Shown here one piece after another: positions 27,196 through 35,974 of a DNA stretch of 40,263 nt. The translations under genes were made by a program, and so were the position numbers. The notes beneath the pieces were generated by a model. The model saw only the letters and a list, made by a program, of their open reading frames with translations, had not been told where the DNA came from and ran no database searches. The first letter of the stretch is position 1, and each line of letters starts with the position of its first letter. The DNA comes from an uncultured Lachnospiraceae bacterium (GTDB lineage Bacteria; Bacillota; Clostridia; Lachnospirales; Lachnospiraceae), in NCBI GenBank assembly GCA_910588405.1, contig CAJUPT010000027.1, positions 1 to 40,263 of the forward strand, in the 5' to 3' direction.

Positions 27196-27579
27196 TTATA
27201 CTGTCTGCTTTCCATATAATTCGAGATATTCCTGCGCTTTTTTTAATGGTATCCGAAGCTTATTTTGCAGTCTTTCCAGAATGTCTTTTTCAGAAATGCC
27301 AAAATCAAAGCCCGTTTCAACAATGCCCTTCGCTTCATTTTCTTTCGCGATTTCATCAAATAAAGTACACATATCCCCATCTCCTTTCGCTGCCAGCGAC
27401 CGATAATCAATTTTACAGTTTGCTGCTCCTGCTACCGTCATAATCACAGTTTGATCCACACCATGTTCCTTTGCGTATTTTATCACTTTTTCCTTTGTCT
27501 CATTTCTGGGTAGGTTTTTCGATATAAAATCCTGAAAAAATTCAATCCCGACCGGAAGCGCCTTTACTCTTTCATTCAT
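27196..27579 (-). CDS. Small protein resembling the C-terminal tail of Rpn-family transposases
   Basis: 127 aa from the ATG at 27579, with AAGGAGG 9 nt upstream; an ORF extension to 27612 has no RBS. Residues about 45-127 align by eye with the C-terminal part of the Rpn gene at 2135-3105. Shared features are a hydrophobic VI..V.G helix, then KGDGDMC against KGDVNMC, then an acidic E..KG helix and a G.S..DI..I......S...A motif. The nuclease core is missing. It has a strong RBS and no internal stop, so it may be expressed. Whether it is a relic, a regulator of full-length Rpn proteins, or a separate family sharing the tail is not decided. AT-rich compared with its neighbours. Confidence 0.6.
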   Translation of the reverse strand: MNERVKALPVGIEFFQDFISKNLPRNETKEKVIKYAKEHGVDQTVIMTVAGAANCKIDYRSLAAKGDGDMCTLFDEIAKENEAKGIVETGFDFGISEKDILERLQNKLRIPLKKAQEYLELYGKQTV

Positions 27580-27717
27580 CTGGAGTTCCCTCCTTCCCGC
27601 ATTCCAAAGCAATCACGATGCATCTGAGATCCATCCAGTATATCACAATCCATTCTAGCCTGTACACGCCAGAACCAAATTTTTCCCGGTGTTTCCCGAT
27701 ACCTGCTTTGATAAACA

Positions 27718-27746
27718 TTGACAACAATCCGGCAAAATGGTAAGAT
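27718..27746 (+). promoter_or_regulatory. Promoter of tRNA-Leu
   Basis: TTGACA (27718-27723), 17-nt spacer, TAAGAT (27741-27746), 21 nt before the tRNA. It is the best-matching -35 and spacing in the region. Confidence 0.8.
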
Positions 27747-27767
27747 GAAACACATCCAAACACTTTT

Positions 27768-27849
27768 GCGGATATGGCGGAATTGGCAGACGCGATAGAT
27801 TTAGGTTCTATTGTCAACAGACGTGCAGGTTCGAGTCCTGTTATCCGCA
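27768..27849 (+). tRNA. tRNA-Leu (UAG anticodon)
   Basis: 82 nt, class II. The acceptor stem GCGGATA pairs with TATCCGC. The anticodon stem ATAGA/TCTAT holds the loop TTTAGGT with anticodon TAG, reading CUA and wobble Leu codons. A short variable arm (GTC/GAC stem) and a T arm with TTCGAGT are present. The discriminator is A. CCA is not encoded (the next bases are TG), so it needs CCA-adding enzyme. Confidence 0.95.
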
Positions 27850-27864
27850 TGAAAAAATAAACCG

Positions 27865-27901
27865 CCGAATCAGTTTCCGCAGGGGACAGATTCGGTTTTT
27901 T
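27865..27901 (+). terminator. Terminator of tRNA-Leu
   Basis: Stem CCGAATC (27865-27871) with GATTCGG (27889-27895) and a run of six T residues after it. Confidence 0.85.
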
Positions 27902-27936
27902 ATATAGTTTGTATCTTTATCTACAGGAGGTTTTCT

Positions 27937-29142
27937 TTGAACTGGAAACAATTCACCCCAAAAAACGTATTCCTTTTAGTTTTCGGCGCTGTCTTATTCT
28001 ACTGCTGCCTGCAAAACCCGCAGCTGGTTCTGTCCACTATCGGTTTTATCACCGGCATTCTGCTGCCCTTCGCCCTGGGATTTGCCATCGCTTTCATTTT
28101 CAATGTTCCGATGAAGAAAATTGAAGCCGGCCTTGCGCGCCGCACCCGGCTCCGGAAAAAACTGCTTCGTCCGGCAGCTTATTTTCTCACGCTGGTTGTG
28201 GTGATCGGCGTCCTGCTGCTGGCATTTCTTGTGATCATCCCGGAGCTGACCGCCACCATACGGAGCCTGACAGTCCAGATCCCCAAAGGGCTGGATAACC
28301 TGCTCCTCCTTCTGGATGACATGGATGTCGCCTGGCCCCAGGTGGAAACCTTTATGGCACAGCTGGAGCTGGACTGGAATAACCTGGGGCAGAAGCTGCT
28401 TGGCGCCCTGCAGACCGGAGCCTTCGGCGTGGTTCAGTCAACCTTTAACATCGTAGGCGGCATCGTCAGCGGTTTCACCACATTTTTTATCGGCTTTACC
28501 TTCTCGGTCTACCTGCTGTTCCAGAAAGAAACGCTGATCCGTCAGTTTAAAAAGCTGTTCTATGCCTTTCTGCCCACGGCAATGGCAGACCGGCTGGTCT
28601 ATATCGGCGGTTTATCCGCCACCGTATTCTCTAACTTTCTGGCGGGCCAGTGTACGGAGGCCGTGATCCTGGGCATGATGTTTTTTGTATCCATGCTGGC
28701 CCTTCGGATGCCCTATGCCCTGCTGGTGGGCGTCCTGATCGCCATCACGGCGCTGATCCCCATCTTCGGCGCTTTTATCGGCTGTATCGTGGGCTTTTTC
28801 CTGATCGTGGTGGTCAATCCCATGCAGGCGCTCGTATTCCTGGTTCTGTTCCAGGTGCTGCAGCAGATTGAGGGAAACCTGATCTATCCCCATGTGGTGG
28901 GCGGCACAGTGGGCCTTCCTTCCGTCTGGGTACTGGCAGCGGTCAGCATCGGCGGCAGCCTGATGGGAATCGTAGGTATGCTACTGTTTATCCCCGGCTG
29001 CTCCGTCTGCTATGCTCTTTTGCGGGAGCAGGTAGGGAAGCGGCTGGAAAAACGACAGATCCCCAGCGAGAAATGGACCGGGGAGACTGCCGCTTCGCAG
29101 CGGAGTAAATCCCCACAACATTCTGATACTGACCGGAAATAA
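27937..29142 (+). CDS. AI-2E family transporter (DUF20 membrane protein)
   Basis: 401 aa starting at TTG (27937) with AGGAGG 6 nt upstream; no ATG fits as well. About seven or eight membrane helices: two N-terminal, a soluble helical stretch (about 115-160), then several C-terminal helices. The conserved family segment LVGVLIAITALIPIFGAFIGCIVGFFL and the HVVGGTVGLPSVWVLAAVSIGG stretch are clear. Members export small molecules (TqsA, autoinducer-2) or act as Na+/H+ exchangers; specificity cannot be assigned. A Lys/Arg/Ser-rich tail follows the last helix. Confidence 0.88.
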   Translation: MNWKQFTPKNVFLLVFGAVLFYCCLQNPQLVLSTIGFITGILLPFALGFAIAFIFNVPMKKIEAGLARRTRLRKKLLRPAAYFLTLVVVIGVLLLAFLVIIPELTATIRSLTVQIPKGLDNLLLLLDDMDVAWPQVETFMAQLELDWNNLGQKLLGALQTGAFGVVQSTFNIVGGIVSGFTTFFIGFTFSVYLLFQKETLIRQFKKLFYAFLPTAMADRLVYIGGLSATVFSNFLAGQCTEAVILGMMFFVSMLALRMPYALLVGVLIAITALIPIFGAFIGCIVGFFLIVVVNPMQALVFLVLFQVLQQIEGNLIYPHVVGGTVGLPSVWVLAAVSIGGSLMGIVGMLLFIPGCSVCYALLREQVGKRLEKRQIPSEKWTGETAASQRSKSPQHSDTDRK

Positions 29143-29225
29143 TAATCACCATTCATACGGCAAATACACAGGCCGGAAACACATATGAAAAAACTATTTA
29201 TACCGTTTTCACGGAGGACATAATA

Positions 29226-30095
29226 ATGGCAGATTTTGAATGTCACGGACATATCGTATTAGACGGAAATGATTATCGAAAAGCCATGGCGCTGCACCGG
29301 ACAGGTCTTGACAGGGATGTCATCCGGCGGCAGCTGGAAAACTGCCGGGAACAAGGCATCCGGTTTTACCGGGACGGCGGCGACTGTGTCGGGGCTTCGG
29401 AATATGCAGCCGGCATTGCTGCGGAATATGACCTCGATTACCGGACGCCCATATTCGCCATCCACAAAAAAGAGCATTATGGCGGCATGTTCGGAAAATG
29501 CTTTGATCGATTTGCCGAATATGAGCAGCTGGTCCATGAGGTGAGGGAGCGGGGCGGACATTTTATCAAAATCATGGTCAGCGGCATTATGGATTTCAAC
29601 CGGTACGGAGAGCTGACCGGAGGCACGCTGGAACAGCATCTGATCCAGGACATGGTGGCTGCCGCCCACGAAACGGGATTCGCGGTCATGGCCCATGTGA
29701 ATACGGCGGAGCAGATCGCCTGGACGCTGGAAGCCGGAGCCGACAGCATTGAACACGGATATTATATGGACGACCGATGTCTGGACCTGCTCAGGGAAAC
29801 CGGCGCCGTATGGGTCCCCACCTTTGCCCCGGTGGAAAACGCCAGGAAAAGCGGTCTGTTTTCCGAAACGGTTTTGGATCGAATTCTTAAGCTGCACAGA
29901 GCAAATCTACAAAAAGCTGTTGAAATGAATCTTCCAATCGCCTGCGGCAGCGACGCCGGCTCCTTTATGGTTCCGCCCGCCGAGGGCTGTTCCATCGAAG
30001 AAAATTATCTGAAACAGGCGGCCGGGCCAAAATTGACGGAAAAGCTTAAGGAAATCCTAGAACAAGGGAACAAAAAAATCCAAAAACAGTTTTAA
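29226..30095 (+). CDS. Amidohydrolase family protein
   Basis: 289 aa, a TIM-barrel metal-dependent hydrolase of the imidazolonepropionase/prolidase-like type. Visible ligand positions: HGHI near the N-terminus (first HxH, modified as CHGH), a Lys in FIKIMVSG (about residue 118), His in MAHVN (about 159), His in SIEHGYY (about 179), and Asp in ACGSDAG (about 240). The N-terminal beta-sandwich found in many relatives is missing, so the protein begins almost at the first metal motif; it is short for the family. GGAGGA lies upstream of the ATG. The substrate is unknown. It follows the AI-2E gene by 83 nt and may be co-transcribed. Confidence 0.85.
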   Translation: MADFECHGHIVLDGNDYRKAMALHRTGLDRDVIRRQLENCREQGIRFYRDGGDCVGASEYAAGIAAEYDLDYRTPIFAIHKKEHYGGMFGKCFDRFAEYEQLVHEVRERGGHFIKIMVSGIMDFNRYGELTGGTLEQHLIQDMVAAAHETGFAVMAHVNTAEQIAWTLEAGADSIEHGYYMDDRCLDLLRETGAVWVPTFAPVENARKSGLFSETVLDRILKLHRANLQKAVEMNLPIACGSDAGSFMVPPAEGCSIEENYLKQAAGPKLTEKLKEILEQGNKKIQKQF

Positions 30096-30201
30096 ACTAT
30101 TTTAGAATGGTTTCAGGCTTACTCAGCTGTAAAGATGCCCTTCGTAACTAGTGTACTGTCTGGCTTATATTCAGGGAAACCAGCCTTTTTCATTCTTTTT
30201 C

Positions 30202-30230
30202 TTTACATTTTTTCGCATCATTGTTATGAT
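30202..30230 (+). promoter_or_regulatory. Promoter of galU
   Basis: TTTACA (30202-30207), 17-nt spacer, TATGAT (30225-30230), about 127 nt before the galU ATG. This leaves a leader of about 120 nt in which no clear riboswitch fold is recognised. Confidence 0.7.
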
Positions 30231-30356
30231 AGAGACGTGACCATAAGCCGGATATTTTGTCAAGACATCGTTTGCATTACTTAAATAAAAATGGCAGATC
30301 ATTCGGCAGATTCAGTAAAACATATCATTTTGAACAACCTCAAAGGAGACCGATTC

Positions 30357-31250
30357 ATGAATAAAAAAGTTGTGCGCAAAGCCGTGATCCCGGCAGCAGG
30401 GCTGGGTACTCGTTTTCTACCGGCCACAAAGGCGCTGCCCAAAGAAATGCTGCCGATCGTAGACATCCCCACCGTACAGTATATCGTGGACGAGGCCGTA
30501 AAAAGCGGTATCGAGGAAGTGTTGATTATCACGAATTCCAACAAACACTGTATGGAAAATCATTTCGACAAGTCCTATGAGCTGGAGGACAGGCTGACCG
30601 CTTCAGGGAAATTAAAGGAAGTAGAGATGATCAACCGAATCGCCAACATGGCAAATATCTACTATGTCCGCCAGAAGGAGCCCCGCGGTCTGGGACATGC
30701 CATCCTCTGCGCCAAGTCCTTTATCGGCAACGAGCCCTTTGCCATTCTTCTGGGTGACGACGTCGTAATCAACAAAGAGGGGGAACCGGCATTACGGCAG
30801 CTGATCAACGCCTATAAAAAGGTAAACGCTTCCATCGTAGGTGTACAGACCGTAGCCGAAGATCAGGTGAGCAAATACGGTATCGTAGCACCCTCGGAGT
30901 ATGATATCAGTCAGGGCCGATTGAAAAAGCTTTATGATATGGTAGAAAAGCCCAAACAGGAAGAAGCCCCCAGTCGGCTGGCTGTCCTGGGTCGTTATGT
31001 GCTGACTCCGGAGATCTTTGACCTGCTGGAAAATCAAACCCCTGGCGCCGGCGGTGAAATTCAGCTGACCGATGCCATCAAACGGCTGATGACCTCCCAG
31101 GCTGTTTACTCCTATGATTTTGAGGGAACCCGCTACGATGTAGGCGATAAATTCGGTTTCATCAAAGCCACCATCGATTTCGCCCTGGACCGTGAGGACC
31201 TCCATGATTCTGTGGCCACATATATTAAAGAGATTGCTCCGAATTTATAA
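30357..31250 (+). CDS. galU: UTP-glucose-1-phosphate uridylyltransferase
   Basis: 297 aa. Makes UDP-glucose from UTP and glucose-1-phosphate for glycan synthesis. The nucleotide-binding signature GLGTRFLPATKALPKEMLPI starts at about residue 16. Also present are LLGDDVV (metal/nucleotide Asp), VEKPKQEEAPS (active-site Lys segment) and TPGAGGEIQLTDAI. The ATG at 30357 follows AAAGGAG; an upstream in-frame start at 30291 has no RBS. Confidence 0.96.
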   Translation: MNKKVVRKAVIPAAGLGTRFLPATKALPKEMLPIVDIPTVQYIVDEAVKSGIEEVLIITNSNKHCMENHFDKSYELEDRLTASGKLKEVEMINRIANMANIYYVRQKEPRGLGHAILCAKSFIGNEPFAILLGDDVVINKEGEPALRQLINAYKKVNASIVGVQTVAEDQVSKYGIVAPSEYDISQGRLKKLYDMVEKPKQEEAPSRLAVLGRYVLTPEIFDLLENQTPGAGGEIQLTDAIKRLMTSQAVYSYDFEGTRYDVGDKFGFIKATIDFALDREDLHDSVATYIKEIAPNL

Positions 31251-31265
31251 AGAAGGTAAATTAGA

Positions 31266-31386
31266 ACCTCTGCTAAACTGGGGATTCCATGCACGAAGCA
31301 TCTCGCAAAACAGTGGAACTCTGCGTTTGCGTACCCTCGCTTCGCTGGGGCAGACCCTGTGCATCCTCTCGGAGCGTTTTTTATCA
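31266..31386. other. Structured intergenic segment after galU
   Basis: About 120 nt without a gene. It holds a CGCAAA/TTTGCG hairpin near 31300-31350 and a GC-rich segment ending in CGTTTTTTA at about 31375-31384. It looks like a terminator region or a dispersed repeat; no protein-coding potential is evident. Confidence 0.35.
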
Positions 31387-31410
31387 TAGGGAAGTACGGA
31401 GCTATGATAT

Positions 31411-31462
31411 GAAAAACATCCGGCAGATTATGCCTATCATGCATAACTGCCGGATGTTTCTG
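31411..31462. terminator. Bidirectional terminator between galU and the LCP gene
   Basis: Perfect 13-bp stem AAACATCCGGCAG (31414-31426) with CTGCCGGATGTTT (31447-31459), plus an inner TTATGC/GCATAA stem. T-runs on both strands (GTTTC on plus, GTTTTTC on minus) suit both convergent genes. Confidence 0.85.
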
Positions 31463-31490
31463 TCATACATCATTTCATCTATCCGCAAAA

Positions 31491-32624
31491 CTATCTGCTC
31501 TTTAGATAATCCGAATAGGTTTTCAATGCCTCCGAAGGCTCATAATCCTCAACGCCTAGTGTCTTCCTCCACTCTCTGATCGTCTGCTCCAGATCATGGG
31601 GAACAAAATAGTAGATTCCGTTGATCATTTTTCCTGCCCCATTGTCATTGCTGAACAACAACACATTCTCCATGGAATCAATCCCCATCCCCATCACATC
31701 GGTAGCCAAACCGATGCAATCAGATATGGTTGCATCCGTATACAGATAATCATATACCGTCTTTAACAGCTCCGGATACTTCGTCGGCGACATCGTCTTT
31801 GCCTTATCATACAACGCCATCAGCACCTTGTACTGTCTCTCTGTTCTCTTAAAATCACTATCGATCATACGCACGCGGCAGTAAGTCAGCGCCTGCACAC
31901 CTGTCAGCAGATTATCCCCCGCCCTGGTTCCGGGCACGCCGAAGAAATCTCGGATATTATTGCTCTCCGCCTGGGTCAGCGTCATGGGAACACCGCCCAC
32001 CAGATCCACCAGCTTTTCCATACCGTCAAAATTGATCGTAAAATAATTCTCGATATCGATATCAAAGTTGTTCTCTATGGTTTCCACAGTCAGCTGAGCC
32101 TGTCCATAGGCATAGGCATGAGTAATTTTATCATACCCTTTTCCCTCTATATATACATAGGTATCTCGCGGAATTGATGTGAGAACCAGACGACCGGCTT
32201 TCTGATTCACCGAAGCAATCATAATAGCATCGCTCCGCTTTCCCTTAAAACCACCTGTCAAACCGTCCAATCCCAGCAGCAGATAATGCTTGTATCCCTT
32301 GTCCTTCGTGGGATCGTCTCCCAAGCCCTCCAGCTCGTCGATGGGATCTTCCGCCGCGGTAATATCTTCGATGTTTTCCTCTCCGCCCGCATTGATCTCA
32401 TTCTCATCCTCCGGCTCCATGGTCACATCAAAATCATAACCGCCCATATCCGGCTCCGGCTTACTTCTCGTCAGCAGGAAAATAATTACCCCACACAGAA
32501 TCACAAGTATGGCCAGCACAATCACCAGCACCTTATATCTTCTCATGAATCTGCCAAAAGGATTCTCATTGCGGTGTAACAGCGCCTCCCGTCTTCTTCT
32601 GGCTTCCTCTCGTTTGTTGCTCAT
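31491..32624 (-). CDS. LytR-CpsA-Psr (LCP) family protein
   Basis: 377 aa. A cytoplasmic Arg-rich N-terminus, one membrane helix (about 30-52), an acidic Glu/Asp-rich spacer (about 60-100), then an extracellular LCP domain. Key stretches are GLDGLTGGFKGKRSDAIMIASVN, LVLTSIPRDTYVYI (the conserved Arg/Asp pair), KITHAYAYG, and ALTYCRVRMIDSDFKRTERQYKVL (conserved Arg residues). LCP enzymes transfer glycopolymers from undecaprenyl-phosphate carriers to peptidoglycan or proteins. GGAGG precedes the ATG. It is transcribed from its own promoter. Confidence 0.93.
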   Translation of the reverse strand: MSNKREEARRRREALLHRNENPFGRFMRRYKVLVIVLAILVILCGVIIFLLTRSKPEPDMGGYDFDVTMEPEDENEINAGGEENIEDITAAEDPIDELEGLGDDPTKDKGYKHYLLLGLDGLTGGFKGKRSDAIMIASVNQKAGRLVLTSIPRDTYVYIEGKGYDKITHAYAYGQAQLTVETIENNFDIDIENYFTINFDGMEKLVDLVGGVPMTLTQAESNNIRDFFGVPGTRAGDNLLTGVQALTYCRVRMIDSDFKRTERQYKVLMALYDKAKTMSPTKYPELLKTVYDYLYTDATISDCIGLATDVMGMGIDSMENVLLFSNDNGAGKMINGIYYFVPHDLEQTIREWRKTLGVEDYEPSEALKTYSDYLKSR

Positions 32625-32667
32625 CTGTTTCCTCCATCATTTCCGCTCTCTAAATTCATAATGTTAT

Positions 32668-32696
32668 ATTATACTCTAATATCCTTTTATTATCAA
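32668..32696 (-). promoter_or_regulatory. Promoter of the LCP gene
   Basis: Minus strand: TTGATA (32696-32691), 17-nt spacer, TATAAT (32673-32668), about 44 nt upstream of the start. Confidence 0.8.
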
Positions 32697-32731
32697 TGTA
32701 GGAAACCTGACATTTTCCTTAAAAATTTGAA

Positions 32732-33805
32732 TCAATTTCCATTCATACTCAAAAGCTTCGCCGCCTGATCCGCAGCGATTAAACTGTCGATCACCTCGTA
32801 GAGATCACCATCCATAATGGCATCAATCTTATACAGTGTCAGCTTAATCCGGTGCTCAGTCACACGGCCCTGCGGGAAGTTATAGGTGCGGATTTTTTCG
32901 GAACGGTCGCCGGTTCCGATCTGACTGCGTCGCTCCTCCGCCTCCGCACTCTGTTTCTTCGCCAGTTCCAAATCATACAGACGGGAACGCAGCACTTTTA
33001 ATGCCTTTTCCTTATTTTTCAGCTGTGACTTCTCATCCTGACAAGAGACCACGATACCGGTGGGGATATGGGTCAGCCGTACGGCGGAATCCGTAGTATT
33101 TACACACTGTCCGCCATTACCGGAGGCACGGAATACATCAAACCGGCAGTCATTCATATCCAGCTCCACATCTACCTCCTCTGCCTCCGGCATAATCGCT
33201 ACGGTACTGGTAGAGGTGTGAATCCGTCCGCCCGACTCCGTGGCCGGCACCCGCTGCACTCTGTGAACGCCACTCTCATATTTCAGCTTGGAGTAGGCCC
33301 CCTGGCCGGTAATCATAAACACCGCTTCCTTGAAACCGCCAATCCCGTTCTCATTCACACTGATCAACTCTGTTTTCCAGCGATTCCGCTCAGCGAACCG
33401 GGCATACATCCGGTACAGCTCCGCGGCAAACAGAGCCGCCTCATCGCCTCCGGCGCCGGCTCGGATCTCCACAATCACATTCTTATCATCATTAGGATCT
33501 TTGGGTAACAGCAAAATCTTCATCTTCTGCTCCAGCTCCTCGATCCGGTTTTTGGCGTCGGACAGCTCCTCCTTTGCCAACTGACGCATCTCCTCGTCGT
33601 TTTCTTCCTCCAAAATCGCCAGGCTGTCCTCCATGTCCTGTTTGGCTGCCTGGTAGCTTTTATAGGCCTCCACGATAGGCGTAAGATCAGTCTGCTCCTT
33701 CATCAGTTTCCGGAACCGCTCCTGATTTTCCACCACTGAAGGATTGTTCAGCTCCTCCAAAACCTCCTCAAACCGCCTGACGATATCCTCTAACCTGTCA
33801 AACAT
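32732..33805 (-). CDS. prfA: Peptide chain release factor 1
   Basis: 357 aa, full length. Recognises UAA/UAG. The GGQ motif that triggers peptide release is in ASGNGGQCVN, and the codon-reading PAT motif is in RVPATESGG. The N-terminal helical domain is intact. AGGAGG lies 5 nt before the ATG. It is last in the rpmE-DUF1385-prmC-prfA cluster; prmC encodes the enzyme that methylates the GGQ glutamine. Confidence 0.97.
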   Translation of the reverse strand: MFDRLEDIVRRFEEVLEELNNPSVVENQERFRKLMKEQTDLTPIVEAYKSYQAAKQDMEDSLAILEEENDEEMRQLAKEELSDAKNRIEELEQKMKILLLPKDPNDDKNVIVEIRAGAGGDEAALFAAELYRMYARFAERNRWKTELISVNENGIGGFKEAVFMITGQGAYSKLKYESGVHRVQRVPATESGGRIHTSTSTVAIMPEAEEVDVELDMNDCRFDVFRASGNGGQCVNTTDSAVRLTHIPTGIVVSCQDEKSQLKNKEKALKVLRSRLYDLELAKKQSAEAEERRSQIGTGDRSEKIRTYNFPQGRVTEHRIKLTLYKIDAIMDGDLYEVIDSLIAADQAAKLLSMNGN

Positions 33806-33861
33806 GTTTACCTCCTGCTTTTTATTTCTTTGTCATCACACAGACTTCATGCCGAAACCCA

Positions 33862-34734
33862 TTATTCCGCTCCGTTACTTCCGTTTTTGCACCATACCGC
33901 CGACACTACCCGGTCCTGCCCGGCAGTATCCTGATGTACTGAAATCTGTTCCCATCCGGCTGTGGTAAGCAGCCCGCTGACCGCCTCGCCCTGGTCATAT
34001 CCAATCTCAAGACAGATCCGGCCGCCCGGCTTTAAAAAGCTTCCGCACTCCAAGGCAAAATGCCTGTAAAAAGCCAGACCGTCCGCTTCTCCGTCCAGAG
34101 CCAGACGAGGCTCATGATCCCTCACCTCCGGCATCAGTCCGTCGATCACCCCCGACGCGATGTAAGGGGGATTGGATACGATCATGTCAAACTCTTTTTC
34201 TTCTATCTGTTCTAGCAAATCGCTTTGAATCCACTTGATTTCACCGCACCCCAGACGCTGTCCGTTGCTTTTTGCCACCTTCAAGGCTTCCTCGGAGATA
34301 TCTGCGCACCAGACCTGAGCGTTCCCCAGCTTCATCAGACTGATGCCGATACAGCCGGAGCCAGTACAGAGATCCAGCACCCGATCCCCAGGATGCAGCC
34401 TTTGAAGCGCATATTCTACCAGCGTCTCAGTATCCTGCCTCGGGATCAGTACGGCTGGCGTCACCTGAAAGTCCAGCCCCATAAACTGCTGAACACCTGT
34501 CAGATACTGCAAAGGAATCCGTTTTGCCCGTCTCCTGATCAATGCTTCATACCGCTTTTGCTCTTCCTGACTCGTCCACTGCCGACCGCTGTCCATAAAA
34601 TAAACTGCCCGGCTGATACCTGTTACCCAGGAAAATAACAGCCATGCATCCAGGGCCGCTTCTTCCACGCCAGCATTCGCAAGCTGCTCTTCTGCACGGC
34701 ACAACACCTCTTTATATGTGATCATCTCATACAT
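33862..34734 (-). CDS. prmC: Release factor glutamine methyltransferase
   Basis: 290 aa. SAM-dependent N5-methylation of the Gln in the GGQ motif of release factors. SAM-binding motif VLDLCTGSGCIGISL, catalytic NPPY in DMIVSNPPYIAS, and the N-terminal helical domain that docks the factor (LTGVQQFMGLDFQVTPAVLIPRQDTE). AGGAA precedes the ATG. It sits 56 nt upstream of its substrate gene prfA. Confidence 0.96.
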   Translation of the reverse strand: MYEMITYKEVLCRAEEQLANAGVEEAALDAWLLFSWVTGISRAVYFMDSGRQWTSQEEQKRYEALIRRRAKRIPLQYLTGVQQFMGLDFQVTPAVLIPRQDTETLVEYALQRLHPGDRVLDLCTGSGCIGISLMKLGNAQVWCADISEEALKVAKSNGQRLGCGEIKWIQSDLLEQIEEKEFDMIVSNPPYIASGVIDGLMPEVRDHEPRLALDGEADGLAFYRHFALECGSFLKPGGRICLEIGYDQGEAVSGLLTTAGWEQISVHQDTAGQDRVVSAVWCKNGSNGAE

Positions 34735-34802
34735 CAGCTTTCCTGATTTTCATTGCCCTGACCGAAGCTGTCCTGTCTGACATTGTTCAGATCAGAGCCT
34801 TC

Positions 34803-35852
34803 TTATCTGGCATCTTTCTTACCGAGGTTCTCCTGATTAAGATTTTCTCGTTTAAAATTATCTTCCAAATATTTTTTCCAGTCAAATACCGCTTCCACCG
34901 CCGCAATCGCCACTTGAACCATGCCCTCGTCAGGTTCCTGGGTGGTCAGCTTTTGCAAGCACAGCCCCGGCTTACTTAAAAGATTCACCAAGCCGCCGTC
35001 ACTGTTTCCTGCCAGACGAATAAATTCATAGGATACGCCGGCGATCAGCGGGATAAAACAGATTCTCGTAAGAACCCGCAGCCAGAGCGTCTCCACCCGC
35101 ACAAACATGAAAAATACCACGCTGACGAGCATAACAATCAGCAAAAAGCTGGTTCCACATCTCTTGTGCAGCCGTGAGCTTTTCATCACATTCTCTACAT
35201 TCAGCTCCATCCCGTGCTCGACGCAATTGATGCACTTATGCTCTGCCCCATGGTACATAAACACTCGTTTGATATCCTCCATACGGGAGATCAGCGCCAC
35301 ATAAGCTAGAAAAATCCCGATCCTGACCACACCCTCTGTCAGTGCAATCAGCGCAGAGGACTGGGTAAACCTGCGCAGGAAACTGACCAGTACCACCGGA
35401 AGCACCATAAAGATCCCCACCGCCAGCAGGATGGAAACTGCCACTGTCAAAGCCATTTCAGCTTTTCCCATACCGCTTTCTTCTTTCTGCGGCGCGCTGT
35501 CCTGCTCCTTTTTATTCAGCTTCTCTTTTTCCGGCGCATCTGCATCCCTTATCACCCCAGCAGGGTTCTCTCTGTCCTTTTCTTTTTCGTTTCCCGCCTC
35601 GGATTCCTCCTCGAAAAAATCCGCGGAATAGGCCAGCGTCTGCATCCCCAAAATCATAGAATCCACGAAATTAAAAACGCCCCGGAGCACCGGCAGACTG
35701 GCCCACTTTCTTTTACTGGAAAACATATGATACTCGTCTACCTTCAGCACGATCTGATCGTCAGTAGTTCTGACCGCCACTGCATAGGCATCTCCATTTT
35801 TCATCATAATGCCCTCCAGTACGGCCTGTCCCCCGATCCCTGATGACTTCAT
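34803..35852 (-). CDS. DUF1385 family membrane protein
   Basis: 349 aa from the ATG at 35852 (GGAGG 6 nt before). An upstream in-frame start at 35951 runs through the rpmE terminator and is rejected. It begins with SSGIGGQAVLEGIMMKNGDAYAVAVR, the DUF1385 signature, followed by two pairs of membrane helices separated by a Glu/Lys-rich cytoplasmic insert (about 85-135), with YHGAEHKCINCVEHGMEL and KRCGTSFL. The family is found next to prmC/prfA/rpmE in many clostridia; its biochemical role is not established, and the YHGAEHK motif hints at metal binding. Confidence 0.9.
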   Translation of the reverse strand: MKSSGIGGQAVLEGIMMKNGDAYAVAVRTTDDQIVLKVDEYHMFSSKRKWASLPVLRGVFNFVDSMILGMQTLAYSADFFEEESEAGNEKEKDRENPAGVIRDADAPEKEKLNKKEQDSAPQKEESGMGKAEMALTVAVSILLAVGIFMVLPVVLVSFLRRFTQSSALIALTEGVVRIGIFLAYVALISRMEDIKRVFMYHGAEHKCINCVEHGMELNVENVMKSSRLHKRCGTSFLLIVMLVSVVFFMFVRVETLWLRVLTRICFIPLIAGVSYEFIRLAGNSDGGLVNLLSKPGLCLQKLTTQEPDEGMVQVAIAAVEAVFDWKKYLEDNFKRENLNQENLGKKDAR

Positions 35853-35927
35853 AACAGACCTCCGTCCATGCGCAAATAAACGGACAGCATAACAGCCTAT
35901 TTTGCGCACTCTCATACATACAAAACA

Positions 35928-35960
35928 GGTTGAGGTTTTTCTTGCGACCAAACCTCAACC
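35928..35960 (-). terminator. Terminator of rpmE
   Basis: Perfect 11-bp stem (35928-35938 with 35950-35960), 11-nt loop, followed on the minus strand by TGTTTTGT just after the rpmE stop. It may allow partial read-through into DUF1385. Confidence 0.75.
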
Positions 35961-35974
35961 CTGACTTTGTTTCC

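Noticed and set aside
35853..35951. N-terminal extension of the DUF1385 protein
   Set aside because: The extension would overlap the rpmE terminator and has no RBS, while the ATG at 35852 has GGAGG.
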